A stretch of DNA of 64,000 nucleotides from CAIVAT01 sp964355945 (GCA_964355945.1 CAYHGE010000004.1:25300-89299); one strand, 5' to 3'. Numbered from the stretch's first letter, positions 52,845 through 62,126 are shown. Program-made: numbers and translations. Notes: a model not told the origin generated them from the sequence alone.

Positions 52845-55787
52845 TCAACGACCCGGGAAAATTGTTTTGCAAACCGTGGAAACACCTTGCTCTCCGGTCA
52901 GCCTGATGCAGTATATCCCACCGGGAATTATTGAATTTCCAGTCAGTTCACTGAGCATTAAAAGCTGGTCGCCTGCATTCAGCTGTTTTTGAAATCCCGC
53001 CATCACTTTGCCTCGGGCATCAATCAGTTCCAGTCTCCATTTTCCTTCAACCGGCAGGGTAAATCGAATCCTGCTTTCGTCGTTCGCCGGATTAGGAATG
53101 ACCTGAATCGTTAAAGGCTTTTCATTTTTCGATATTCCACCAATGTTAAAAAGAAAAACCAGGTGATGGTTGTTCGCATTGATCGCCGTATCGCTCAGCA
53201 CCGGGGCACCGCCCATGAAAGTGGCAGATCCGCTATAGGTTCCGTATGGAACATGAAAGAACGTAAGCGAATCGTTCAGGATGGTACCGTTGTATGGCCC
53301 TTCCGGACCCTGAATGATCACCTCTACATCGTTCATCACCCACCCCAGGTTCGACACAGCCTGGCAAACCATGTCGGCTCTGTTGACTGTCAGGTTAAAG
53401 TTCACGCCTGTTGTGGCCTGCCCGGAAACCACTGTTATATTGGTATTGGACTGTGTTGTTGTGTAAGGGTGTACCGCCGTAACTGTATAATTGCCGGCAG
53501 GAACCACCAGGTCGTAATTTCCTGCCGGATCCGGATGGGTTGCATAACTTCCCGCCGAAACATCGGTAAGGGTCACATTGGCAGGTGCACCGGAGATGAT
53601 TACATGGCCCTGGATATTGCCGGCTCCGGCAACCGGTACCAACGTAAAATTCACATTGGGTGTAGTTTGGTTGACCACCACCGGAATACCGATGAGCATC
53701 TGGGTTGCATAGCCGCTGAGACTGGCCGTCACATCATAATTCCCGGCCGGCAGGTCAAGTGTATAGAAGCCGCTGGCATTGGGATTGGTCGTCGCAACGC
53801 CTCCCCCTGCACTGACTACCACCTGGGTCACATTTCCCGTTCCGCCGTTCAGTGTAACGGTTCCGGTCATCAGTCCGTTGGTAGGCGCCAGCACCAATGA
53901 AAGATCAATACCGGTCACTGTTTGCTGATTTGCAACGGCAACATTGTAAACCGTATCAGGAATATAGGCTGCGAGCGAGGCAATTACATTAAAGGTACCC
54001 GGTGTAACCTGGAGTGTATAGTGCCCGAACTGGTCGGGATGGGTCGTATTGGTGCCGGCGCTGACTAGTACATTTGTGATGATTCCGAATCCGCCCACAA
54101 GCGACACGGTACCCTGGATATATCCTGCTGGTACAGGAATCAGCGTAAGATTTACGGTGGTGGTCTGATTAATGGTTACAACCACGTTGGATTGTGACGC
54201 ACCGTTATACCCGGCAAGGCTTGCCGTTACAGTATAAGTTCCCGTTACAACATTCATTGAATAGTGCCCCGTAGCATCAGGATTTGTGGTGGTGGATCCT
54301 GCCTGAACGACCACCTGCGTTACATTGCCCGTTCCTCCGTTCAGGGTGATGGTACCAGAGATCGTTCCGGAAAAAGCCGGGCCAAGGCTGCCATCCAGCT
54401 GGATGTTTTGTGCATAAATGTCGGTGTTGCCGTTCCGCGTATCCTCCCAAGCAGCAATCCACTGGTTATTCCCGAATTCGTTCACCACCGGGTGTATCTT
54501 CTGGGAAGAGATTGTACAGATATCTTTTTGTGCCGGGGTCCACAACATGGTACCTGATGGCGAAATGCGCATGGCCTTGATCATTCCGTCTATCGCATTG
54601 GCATATTCCTCGTATATCACAACCATGTCGGTCGGACTGTTCCGGGCTTCATACGGGTACACATTTGTGGTTGAAACAGGGATGAAGGTCATTCCGCCGC
54701 CACCCCATTGAACAGCTCCTGCAGTATTGATCTTCTGGCCGAAGATCCCCCACTGGCTTTGTAAAGCATTCATCTCATTCCAGTAAACAAACACATCGGC
54801 CGAACCTGGAGGAAGCGCAAGCTGCGGATAATAGTGATTCATACTTGAAAGGTTTGAGGCCTCAACTCCGTTGGCAGGATATAGAACCGCCCCGGCATTG
54901 CTGATGTGCTGAACAAAAGTACTGGACCGCTGGTTGTTGTCGCGGTCGTCGTGCCAGGCAATATAAAAGCCATCAGAACCATCATTGATAAACGGAAAAA
55001 TCTGGGTCCATGCCGAAATTCCGCCGGCAAGAGAGACTTCTGCAGCATTTGCCCATACCGCAGTGCCTGTTGAACTGTATCGCTGGGCATAAACATGCCG
55101 GGTAGGTGCATTGGGAGGTCCGCTGTCGTCAAAATACTTCAGAATCACATCATCGGTCCCAACCGGAAGGAGCTGAGGCCATGAGAGACTGTTCGCAGAT
55201 GAAAGCGCGATCCCCGTTGGTCCCCACTGGAGAATGCCGGCAGGATTAACCTTCTGCAGGATGATTACATCGTCGGCCTGCCAGGAAAAAATGATATTCC
55301 CGGCAATTGTCGAGACTACTTTCGGCGCAACATTGAACGCTGTACTGTTCGACAGCATGATGCCGTTGGCCCCCCATATAAAACTGCCTGCCGGGGAGAT
55401 TCGATATCCGACCACATTGGTACTCCCTGTGCGGATGTCATTAAAGGCCAGTATGGCATGGTTTGCTGCATCACAGGTCATCTCCCAGTCGGTAAGCCAG
55501 GTCTCCTGCTGATTTGCACTGATCAGGATGCCATTGGGCGCCCACAGGATATTCCCGAGCGGATCAAGCCGCTGAAGCCTTACATTGTAATTGCCTCCTT
55601 CATTGGAAAAATAACCAATGTAGGTGTCGCCGTTCGGACAGGTGGCGATTTTCGGAATCGCCTGCTCTCCTGATAAATTACAGATAATGTTATTGACAGC
55701 AGGATTGGTACTCCACTGCGAAAAACCGGTAAAGGATAACAGAAAAAAAGCACATACGAGGAAACAGAGTAAACGGGAAGCTTTCAT
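52845..55787 (-). CDS. T9SS cargo with carboxypeptidase-regulatory-like repeats
   Basis: 980 residues from the ATG at 55787 (MKASRLLCFLV); a start at 55829 would add 14 residues but leaves only 8 bases to the -7 box. Signal peptide ends at GFSQ. The first ~460 residues have regularly repeated strands (GNILWAPNGILIS, GSFIWGANGIMLS, GAVQWGGGGM) of a propeller-like type. Four repeats of about 85 residues follow, of the carboxypeptidase-regulatory type (GTITLNGGTGNVTQVVVQAG ... YTVTASLAGYN). A T9SS sorting domain (IQVIPNPANDESRIRFTLP ... YCIRLTGEQGVSTVCKTIF) ends it. Surface or secreted protein, role unknown; forms an operon with the next T9SS gene. Confidence 0.84.
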   Translation of the reverse strand: MKASRLLCFLVCAFFLLSFTGFSQWSTNPAVNNIICNLSGEQAIPKIATCPNGDTYIGYFSNEGGNYNVRLQRLDPLGNILWAPNGILISANQQETWLTDWEMTCDAANHAILAFNDIRTGSTNVVGYRISPAGSFIWGANGIMLSNSTAFNVAPKVVSTIAGNIIFSWQADDVIILQKVNPAGILQWGPTGIALSSANSLSWPQLLPVGTDDVILKYFDDSGPPNAPTRHVYAQRYSSTGTAVWANAAEVSLAGGISAWTQIFPFINDGSDGFYIAWHDDRDNNQRSSTFVQHISNAGAVLYPANGVEASNLSSMNHYYPQLALPPGSADVFVYWNEMNALQSQWGIFGQKINTAGAVQWGGGGMTFIPVSTTNVYPYEARNSPTDMVVIYEEYANAIDGMIKAMRISPSGTMLWTPAQKDICTISSQKIHPVVNEFGNNQWIAAWEDTRNGNTDIYAQNIQLDGSLGPAFSGTISGTITLNGGTGNVTQVVVQAGSTTTNPDATGHYSMNVVTGTYTVTASLAGYNGASQSNVVVTINQTTTVNLTLIPVPAGYIQGTVSLVGGFGIITNVLVSAGTNTTHPDQFGHYTLQVTPGTFNVIASLAAYIPDTVYNVAVANQQTVTGIDLSLVLAPTNGLMTGTVTLNGGTGNVTQVVVSAGGGVATTNPNASGFYTLDLPAGNYDVTASLSGYATQMLIGIPVVVNQTTPNVNFTLVPVAGAGNIQGHVIISGAPANVTLTDVSAGSYATHPDPAGNYDLVVPAGNYTVTAVHPYTTTQSNTNITVVSGQATTGVNFNLTVNRADMVCQAVSNLGWVMNDVEVIIQGPEGPYNGTILNDSLTFFHVPYGTYSGSATFMGGAPVLSDTAINANNHHLVFLFNIGGISKNEKPLTIQVIPNPANDESRIRFTLPVEGKWRLELIDARGKVMAGFQKQLNAGDQLLMLSELTGNSIIPGGIYCIRLTGEQGVSTVCKTIFPGR

Positions 55788-55837
55788 TAGGAACTGTCTT
55801 TGAATGAGGAATTTTGATACGTTTTTCATATCTCAGA

Positions 55838-55845
55838 CAAAGATA
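55838..55845 (-). promoter_or_regulatory. -7 box of the T9SS cargo operon
   Basis: Minus strand TATCTTTG matches TAnnTTTG; it supports the start at 55787 with a leader of about 45 bases. Confidence 0.5.
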
Positions 55846-55904
55846 ACCTTTTGATCATCATTAGTTCATTCAGCAACCAATTATTTCTAAGTGAAACCTG
55901 TCCA

Positions 55905-57722
55905 TCATGGTTTTTTTTCCGATGGGATGATCAGGTGAATCCCGAATGAAGCCATTTTTTTCGCCTTTTCTCCCTGTTGAAAATTATCGGCATACATCGC
56001 TTCAAGCACAACCGTATTTTGGATGGGAAGTACCAGTTGGGCATAGAAGCCGTCACAATAGCCGACAACCGCCTTGGTTCCGTCCGTCTTTCCAAAGCCA
56101 CTTCCAATTCCTGCCTTAAACATTGGATATGGCGCTGATGAAGGAAACAATCCGGGAAAACTGCCTTCTGCAAACAAAATGTCTGGTGGTCCTAACCGGA
56201 GACTGACTGAAGGGAAGAAATAGATGTTATTATAGTCGCTGGTAATGAGGTCTCCAACATGATAAAGATCTTCATTCCTGCCACCGCCGATGGGCATCTT
56301 CATCTGACCAACAGAAATACCGGCACCAAAGCCAATGTAATACCAGTTCATTGATATATAGGGACTTACTCCGATTGTTAAGCCGGAATGAGGATAAGCT
56401 GTGGTGTATTCTCCTGATTCAGACCCCAGGAACGCTCTTGCACCAAAAGCCATCTTGCGGTATTTGCCTGTCCACTTATTGTAGGAAACATCGAGTCCGC
56501 CCTGCCACAGGCTCCGTTTCGACGGACCAAGATCAGTAAATTTATTGTTTGCACATCCACTGCCAGAGTTGACGGTTACCCTGGAAACATTTTCATAATA
56601 GCTGCCAACCAGCCCGATCAGGCCTACATCGGTAAAGATGACGGGCTCTTCTCCTTTCGGTTCCGTATTGCTCTTCTGCGACATAAAAGCAATACAGCAA
56701 ACAAGGATACCCGGCAAAGCCCATCTGGCCCCGGATAACGAGTGATTACGGTAAATTTCAGCAAACAGGAGGATCACAAACGGGATGTAAAACAACATGA
56801 TGGTGGAGTATTCAATGACATCAAACCAGTTTCGCCCAAGGATGATCACCACGCCCAGGAGAGATGTCAGGATAACTTTACGGAATTCTGTCACCCTGGC
56901 CGGCAGGCTTTTCGCTGTTTCTGCCTTTGCTTTCAACTCTTTTAAAATCAATACAATCAGGCCAGGAAAAAAGGTCATCACAACAATCCATTGAACCAGG
57001 TTCATTCCCCATAAAAGTTCACCGGCAAATGAGTTTGACGCCGGATCGACCAGGAATTCAGTCATAAAACGCAGGAATCCATAGCATAACATCGAAAAAA
57101 GAAATAAACTTCCACCAGCTCTCCAGAATTTCCTTGTACGCCATACCACAAAAGCTATCAGAAGGCAACCGATCAGCTGGTACAGTTGAACCGGATGGAT
57201 GGCAAGCGTACCGTGCTCATGGATGCCGATCAAACCCTTAGCCAGTTGCGAATGAAATACCATGGATCCGGCATCATACTTTATCCCGACAGGAAGGGTG
57301 GTCGGAATTCCGAAACAACATCCTGCCATCAGGCACCCGACCCGCGAAATCGCCAGTGCCACAGGCAATGCGATTGCAAGGTTATCAAAAACAGGCCTGT
57401 TAAACCTGAGGAACTGCCTGGCAAGAAAGATCCCGGCAAGCAGTCCGAGGACACCCCCCAACGCGTTTTTTTCATCTGCCACCGGAAACCGGAGTTCGGT
57501 GAACACGGTGCGCCATTGATCAGTAGTATAGGTGACAATTTTATCTCCAAGGATGAAAAACACCACCCCGGTGATGAGGATCAGCAGCCAGCTGCTCAAT
57601 GGGTAGCCTTTTCGTACTCCCTGGAAGATCATGATGCCGGCCGCCGTTAAAAATGCGGTCAGGTAAGCCAGGGAAAAAAAGAGGCCGGCATGCCCTGTGT
57701 CAAGAATCATAAGTGGTTTCAT
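55905..57722 (-). CDS. Lgt-like membrane protein fused to a C-terminal beta-rich domain
   Basis: 605 residues. Residues 1-270 are related to prolipoprotein diacylglyceryl transferase: seven or so membrane helices with ALGGVLGLLAGI, ISRVGCLMAGCCFGIPT, HPVQLYQLIGCLL and YGFLRFMTEFLVDP in the order of Lgt. The His-Gly-Gly motif of true Lgt is not clear, and a Cys-rich GCLMAGCCFG replaces the usual GRxGNFxNGE block, so activity is doubtful. More membrane helices follow to about residue 350. The last ~245 residues are soluble, Gly- and aromatic-rich, with barrel-like strands (ISMNWYYIGFGAGISVGQM, FYAQLVLPIQNTVVLEAMYA). The start overlaps the FolD-like stop by 4 bases (ATGA), so the two are coupled. 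Confidence 0.75.
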   Translation of the reverse strand: MKPLMILDTGHAGLFFSLAYLTAFLTAAGIMIFQGVRKGYPLSSWLLILITGVVFFILGDKIVTYTTDQWRTVFTELRFPVADEKNALGGVLGLLAGIFLARQFLRFNRPVFDNLAIALPVALAISRVGCLMAGCCFGIPTTLPVGIKYDAGSMVFHSQLAKGLIGIHEHGTLAIHPVQLYQLIGCLLIAFVVWRTRKFWRAGGSLFLFSMLCYGFLRFMTEFLVDPASNSFAGELLWGMNLVQWIVVMTFFPGLIVLILKELKAKAETAKSLPARVTEFRKVILTSLLGVVIILGRNWFDVIEYSTIMLFYIPFVILLFAEIYRNHSLSGARWALPGILVCCIAFMSQKSNTEPKGEEPVIFTDVGLIGLVGSYYENVSRVTVNSGSGCANNKFTDLGPSKRSLWQGGLDVSYNKWTGKYRKMAFGARAFLGSESGEYTTAYPHSGLTIGVSPYISMNWYYIGFGAGISVGQMKMPIGGGRNEDLYHVGDLITSDYNNIYFFPSVSLRLGPPDILFAEGSFPGLFPSSAPYPMFKAGIGSGFGKTDGTKAVVGYCDGFYAQLVLPIQNTVVLEAMYADNFQQGEKAKKMASFGIHLIIPSEKKP

Positions 57723-58672
57723 GATAAAACTATTTTTTGTGGTTTCAGTGCACTCAGTGCATTTTTGAAGGCTATTACTGTATTCCTGAACAGGATGGCC
57801 ATCACCACGGTCATCAGCCCGCCGGGAATCGGAAGAATGGCGCTTGCAATGTTATCAGCCACACCAACACTTACGCCTCCCCTGATTACCGGAACCAGTT
57901 TTTCAGGATCTGCCTTTGACGGGACCTCTTTAACCAGGTTGGAATAGATATCGATGATGCAAACACCCGGTTTCAGCCACTCCGGTTGAATATACTCAGG
58001 AATTTTAGTTACCACCACCAGAAAATCTGCTCTTTTACAGTGCTCCACCATGTATCTTGAATCTTTATTGACGAAGGTTGCAGCACAATCGTCGGGAACC
58101 ACCCGCGAAGCGGCCGCCCTGACGATCATTTTTGTAAGCGTGTTCGAGAAGAACCCGTCATCAACCAAAAACACCCACTCCTGGTCTTTCTCAGGATGAA
58201 CACCTGCTTCGCCGAACATTTCAAACAGGGCTTCAGGCAAGCACATCGGATACCTCTCCGAACGGATATCAGGAACCATGGTCCCCATCATGTTTACCGG
58301 GTGAAATCCTTCCACCTCCTTGACCGGGTCGATCATGTTGACAATCCTCACAGGGTTTAACTGCTCAGGCAATGGCTGCAGCAACACAATTGCATGGATG
58401 TTCTTGTCTGAATTCAGCCGGTCAATTACTTCAAACACCTCCTCTTCCCTGGCGTCATTTGAAAGGATTTCGGTAAAAACCTGAAAGCCCATGTTCTGAG
58501 CCATGTGAATATGCAGCGGGATGTTATATTTAGCCAGTGGTGTGCAATTAAAGCCAACAAAAGCGATCCCGGGCGTTTGCTGATACTTTTCCTGCAATCT
58601 GCTCACTTCGTTTTTTACTTCGCTGAAGATCTTATCCTTGACAAAATCTCCCTTGATGATTTTTGTTTCCAT
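57719..58672 (-). CDS. FolD-like protein with degenerate active site
   Basis: 317 residues. The overall order is that of methylenetetrahydrofolate dehydrogenase/cyclohydrolase: VLLQPLPEQL (Q-PLP motif), IDPVKEVEGFHPVN (for KDVDGFHP), LPEALFEMF (for TPxGIIELL) and ILPIPGGLMTVVMA (for TPVPGGVGPMT). Key residues differ: after Tyr49 (KYNIP) there is no Lys in the next 13 residues, whereas FolD has the catalytic Lys four positions after Tyr; both Asp of KDVDG are Glu; the GxSxxVGxP dinucleotide motif reads VDDGFFSNTLTK. It may bind folate or another ligand without the usual chemistry. Middle gene of an operon with a lipoprotein before and the Lgt-like gene after. Confidence 0.78.
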   Translation of the reverse strand: METKIIKGDFVKDKIFSEVKNEVSRLQEKYQQTPGIAFVGFNCTPLAKYNIPLHIHMAQNMGFQVFTEILSNDAREEEVFEVIDRLNSDKNIHAIVLLQPLPEQLNPVRIVNMIDPVKEVEGFHPVNMMGTMVPDIRSERYPMCLPEALFEMFGEAGVHPEKDQEWVFLVDDGFFSNTLTKMIVRAAASRVVPDDCAATFVNKDSRYMVEHCKRADFLVVVTKIPEYIQPEWLKPGVCIIDIYSNLVKEVPSKADPEKLVPVIRGGVSVGVADNIASAILPIPGGLMTVVMAILFRNTVIAFKNALSALKPQKIVLS

Positions 58673-58683
58673 GGCTGATAATT

Positions 58684-59658
58684 TTATAGGTTGATACTGT
58701 TTTTATCCGGAAAAACCAAGCCCTTACACAGAGATTTGACCGGATACGGTATCGGTATTCCCGGTAAAAAATTCTCCCCTCCCATAACTTTCAGGTATTG
58801 CCTGAAATTTCCGCTTCCGGCTTCATACGTGACCACAATTTTCATACTGTAGTTATAGTAAGGATCATCTAACTGCTCACTGATCAGATTCCCGAATTCA
58901 TTGTAAGTATAACTTGTTTCTATATTTTTTTCCCAGGCATTATATGACCAGTCATACGAAATAGACTTAGTCATTAGGTTGTTGGTATATTCAAACGTGG
59001 TTTTGTATTCGTTTGTCAGCGTACCATAAGTGAGCGCCTGCCTCAGTGATTCAACCATCCGGCCAGACTCATATCGATAGGTTGTAATGTAACCCCAGGA
59101 GCCGTTGGTGTCGGATTCCTGCACTATTTTTCCATTATTATCGTAGGTGTATGCTGTAGAATTAACAAGTTCCCAGCTCCCTGTATATGCATGATAATCG
59201 TCCGTTTTCGTCAACAATGATCCGCTATACGTGTAGGTCATTCTTGTCTTGTCGATTTCAGTTCCGGCATTATTATATGCATGGAAAATGATCTCATTGG
59301 GATTATCCCCGGTATATCCCACAACTTCATCCATTGAATCCTTTTGCCATGTATCATAGTGTTTATCATAACTGGTAACGGATGTTATCGAATTTCCTGA
59401 ATATTGAATTGATGTCTTTTGCATTTCTGCCTGCGCGGGATCATAGATCATCATTTCTGTGATTAAATTGCCCGAGTAGGTTAAAGTACATTTCCCGAAC
59501 AAGGTGTCGTTTATATAATATTTGTATTCTGTCACCCGCTGGTTAAGCACGGACGGGTTGTTGTTGTTATTACTGTCCTTTTTACACATGGTGAATGTGA
59601 GCATGCAGCATACAAGGGCGATACTGAGACCTGCCCGTTTGATTGATTTTGTTTTCAT
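58684..59658 (-). CDS. lipoprotein with YD-like repeats
   Basis: 324 residues. Signal peptide with lipobox FTMC (Cys about residue 25) followed by KKDS and a run of five Asn. The mature part has repeated Tyr/Asn-rich strands (YKYYINDTLFGKCTLTYSGN, YTYSGSLLTKTDDYHAYTG, YTYDNGKIVQESD, YRYESGRMVESL, FEYTNNLMTKSISYDW), like the YD or DUF4595-type repeats of Bacteroidota surface lipoproteins. It probably lies on the outer membrane. Best promoter in the window lies upstream (59683-59713), and the FolD-like gene starts 11 bases after its stop. Confidence 0.82.
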   Translation of the reverse strand: MKTKSIKRAGLSIALVCCMLTFTMCKKDSNNNNNPSVLNQRVTEYKYYINDTLFGKCTLTYSGNLITEMMIYDPAQAEMQKTSIQYSGNSITSVTSYDKHYDTWQKDSMDEVVGYTGDNPNEIIFHAYNNAGTEIDKTRMTYTYSGSLLTKTDDYHAYTGSWELVNSTAYTYDNNGKIVQESDTNGSWGYITTYRYESGRMVESLRQALTYGTLTNEYKTTFEYTNNLMTKSISYDWSYNAWEKNIETSYTYNEFGNLISEQLDDPYYNYSMKIVVTYEAGSGNFRQYLKVMGGENFLPGIPIPYPVKSLCKGLVFPDKNSINL

Positions 59659-59682
59659 GGTTTTGGTTTTAGATTTTCAAAT

Positions 59683-59713
59683 CAAAATTACCATCGTAAA
59701 GGGGTGTGTCAAA
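59683..59713 (-). promoter_or_regulatory. complete Bacteroidota-type promoter (-33 and -7)
   Basis: Minus strand reads TTTG (59713-59710), 19 bases, TAATTTTG (59690-59683), the exact consensus TTTG-N19-TAnnTTTG. It should drive the lipoprotein/FolD-like/Lgt-like operon; the leader is about 18-20 bases. The 283-base region to the gene at 59942 has no gene. Confidence 0.78.
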
Positions 59714-59912
59714 ACTGATTTTCCTGAAACAGTTGATCAATTTTGCGAAAAATCCAACTTCACCTGAAAAATGATTCCCGATTTGCAAAATTTCATACTA
59801 ACGTTGCCGGGCTAAGCCTGTTATGCAAAATATCACTTAAATTCTTTGTGATTCAGGAATCCTTACCACCATTATTTTGCCCTTATTTATCCTGGATATT
59901 AAAATATTGGTC

Positions 59913-59920
59913 TAATTTTG
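59913..59920 (+). promoter_or_regulatory. -7 box of the superinfection-immunity-like gene
   Basis: TAATTTTG matches TAnnTTTG; 21 bases before the ATG at 59942. It also rules out a TTG start at 59918, inside the box. Confidence 0.5.
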
Positions 59921-59941
59921 TGTTATATCCACCAAAATCTA

Positions 59942-60340
59942 ATGGTTATGAATACACCGGCATCCGTTTTATTAATGTTCAGCCTCGGACCACATGAATC
60001 TGTCATTATTTTGATCGTCCTGGCCGTGTTGATCATTCCCTACTTTATTCCTGCAATTATCGCAAGGAAAAAAACCAATTTTACCAGCATCCTGCTTTTG
60101 AATATCTTCTTTGGATGGACATTTGTTGGCTGGGTTGGTGCACTTATCTGGGCCATCACCGATAAAACTCCGGAAGAAATTGCCAATGCCCGACATGTAA
60201 ACGGGAACTATCCAAATCCGGAAAGGAAACACAAATGTGGTTTCTGCGGCTTTGAATCCTATGAAAAAAATACTTTCTGCCCGATTTGTACGAAGGATGA
60301 AAAAGGCATGACGATAGAAGACTATAAAAATAAACTATAG
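59942..60340 (+). CDS. superinfection-immunity-like membrane protein with zinc ribbon
   Basis: 132 residues from the ATG at 59942 (a second ATG at 59948 is equally possible). A hydrophobic segment (VIILIVLAVLIIPYFIPAII) and then the family core LLLNIFFGWTFVGWVGALIWAI, as in the T4 Imm-like superinfection immunity family. The last ~45 residues carry two Cys pairs (CGFCGFESY and CPIC), a zinc ribbon not usual for the short phage proteins. In bacterial genomes this family is common and not proven to be antiviral. Stand-alone gene ahead of aspS. Confidence 0.82.
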   Translation: MVMNTPASVLLMFSLGPHESVIILIVLAVLIIPYFIPAIIARKKTNFTSILLLNIFFGWTFVGWVGALIWAITDKTPEEIANARHVNGNYPNPERKHKCGFCGFESYEKNTFCPICTKDEKGMTIEDYKNKL

Positions 60341-60350
60341 ACTTTCTTGC

Positions 60351-60358
60351 TACCTTTG
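60351..60358 (+). promoter_or_regulatory. -7 box of aspS
   Basis: TACCTTTG, followed by CA, matches TAnnTTTG and ends 19 bases before the ATG. Confidence 0.55.
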
Positions 60359-60377
60359 CACTCCAAAAATTGATACG

Positions 60378-62123
60378 ATGCTCCGAACACATACCTGCGG
60401 CGAACTGAATATGGCCCATGCCGGCCTTGAAGTAACCTTATCGGGCTGGCTCCAGCGTTCACGTGACATGGGCGGCCTCACCTTCATCGACCTCCGCGAC
60501 CGCTACGGGATCACCCAGCTTGTTTTCAACCTTGAAGTGAACAGCGCCCTGTGCATGGAAGCACGGAAACTGGGCCGCGAATTTGTGATATCCGCCAAAG
60601 GCAGGGTGGCCGAACGCAGCAACAAGAACCCGAAGATGCCAACCGGCGACATTGAGATACTGGTCAACAGTTACACCGTACTGAATGTTTCAAAAACACC
60701 GCCATTCACCATCGAAGACAACACCGACGGTGGTGAAGAGCTGCGCATGAAGTACCGCTACCTCGATCTGCGGCGAAGTGTGAACCGTAAAAACCTCGAG
60801 CTGCGCCACAAGATGGGCATCGAGACCCGCAACTACCTGAATAACCAGCAATTTCTTGAGATAGAAACCCCGTATATGATCAAATCGACCCCGGAAGGGG
60901 CGCGTGATTTCGTGGTTCCGTCCCGCATGAATCCCGGGCAATTCTATGCCCTCCCGCAGTCGCCCCAGACGTTTAAACAACTATTAATGGTGGCCGGTTT
61001 CGACCGCTATTTCCAGATTGTTCGGTGTTTCCGCGATGAAGATCTCCGTGCCGACCGGCAGCCTGAATTCACCCAGATCGACTGCGAAATGGCTTTCGTG
61101 ACCCAGGAAGATATCCTGAATACGTTTGAAGGACTGGCAAAACACCTCTTCAAATCAGTACTCAACCTGGATATGGACGACTTTCCCAGGATGTCTTATG
61201 ATCAGGCCATGCAACTTTATGGCTCCGACAAACCTGACATTCGGTACGGAATGACTTTTACAGAGCTGAACGATCTCGTGAAAGGGAAAGAGTTCAAGGT
61301 GTTCGATGATGCGGAACTGGTGGTCGCAATCAATGCCGAAAACTGTGGTGATTATTCCCGGAAGCAGCTGGATGAACTCACAGATTTCGTGAAAAGACCG
61401 CAGGTTGGCGCTTCCGGATTGGTTTACATCCGATACGGCCTTGATGGCGTTCCGAAATCTTCGGTGGATAAATTTTATCCCGCTGAGGATCTACTGAAAA
61501 TATTGACAAAATGTAATGCGAACCCCGGCGATCTGATTCTGATCCTTGCCGGCAATGAAGAAAAAACAAGAACCGCACTGGGAACCCTTCGCCAGGAGAT
61601 GGCCAAACGCATGAACCTCATTCAGCCGGGCGATTTCAAGCCCCTTTGGGTGGTCGATTTCCCGCTGCTCGAATGGGATGAAGAGACTCGCCGCTTCTAT
61701 GCCAAGCACCATCCTTTCACCTCCCCGAAGCCCGAGGATATTGCATTGCTCGACACCGATGCTGCGGCTGTCAGGGCCAATGCGTATGACCTGGTAATCA
61801 ACGGCACAGAAATCGGCGGAGGATCTATCCGTATCCATAACAAGGATTTGCAGAAAAAAATGTTTTCGATTTTGGGTTTCACCGATGAAGATGCTGCCGA
61901 ACAATTTGGTTTCCTGATGAATGCCTTCGAGTATGGCGCACCGCCCCATGGAGGCATTGCCTTCGGTTTCGACCGGTGGTCAACAATCTTTGGCGGAGGA
62001 GACTCCATCAGGGATTATATCGCTTTCCCGAAAAACAACTCCGGCCGCGATGTGATGATCGACTCCCCTTCTGTTATCAAGGAAGAACAATTGAAAGAGT
62101 TGCAGATTAAGCTGGTGAAATAG
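60378..62123 (+). CDS. aspS: aspartyl-tRNA synthetase
   Basis: 581 residues, bacterial-type length. N-terminal anticodon-binding OB fold (VTLSGWLQRSRDMGGLTFIDL, quoted here as LSGWLQRSRDMGGLTFID), class II motif 2 FRDEDLRADRQPEFTQID, a GAD insertion domain in the middle, and motif 3 GIAFGFDRW near the C-terminus. It charges tRNA-Asp; no other genes are involved. Own promoter; converges with a lipoprotein gene 3 bases after its stop, without a visible terminator. Confidence 0.97.
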   Translation: MLRTHTCGELNMAHAGLEVTLSGWLQRSRDMGGLTFIDLRDRYGITQLVFNLEVNSALCMEARKLGREFVISAKGRVAERSNKNPKMPTGDIEILVNSYTVLNVSKTPPFTIEDNTDGGEELRMKYRYLDLRRSVNRKNLELRHKMGIETRNYLNNQQFLEIETPYMIKSTPEGARDFVVPSRMNPGQFYALPQSPQTFKQLLMVAGFDRYFQIVRCFRDEDLRADRQPEFTQIDCEMAFVTQEDILNTFEGLAKHLFKSVLNLDMDDFPRMSYDQAMQLYGSDKPDIRYGMTFTELNDLVKGKEFKVFDDAELVVAINAENCGDYSRKQLDELTDFVKRPQVGASGLVYIRYGLDGVPKSSVDKFYPAEDLLKILTKCNANPGDLILILAGNEEKTRTALGTLRQEMAKRMNLIQPGDFKPLWVVDFPLLEWDEETRRFYAKHHPFTSPKPEDIALLDTDAAAVRANAYDLVINGTEIGGGSIRIHNKDLQKKMFSILGFTDEDAAEQFGFLMNAFEYGAPPHGGIAFGFDRWSTIFGGGDSIRDYIAFPKNNSGRDVMIDSPSVIKEEQLKELQIKLVK

Positions 62124-62126
62124 TTT

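Noticed and set aside
55905..57722. Housekeeping Lgt
   Set aside because: Length is about twice that of Lgt, and the His-Gly-Gly and GRxGNFxNGE-type motifs are altered.
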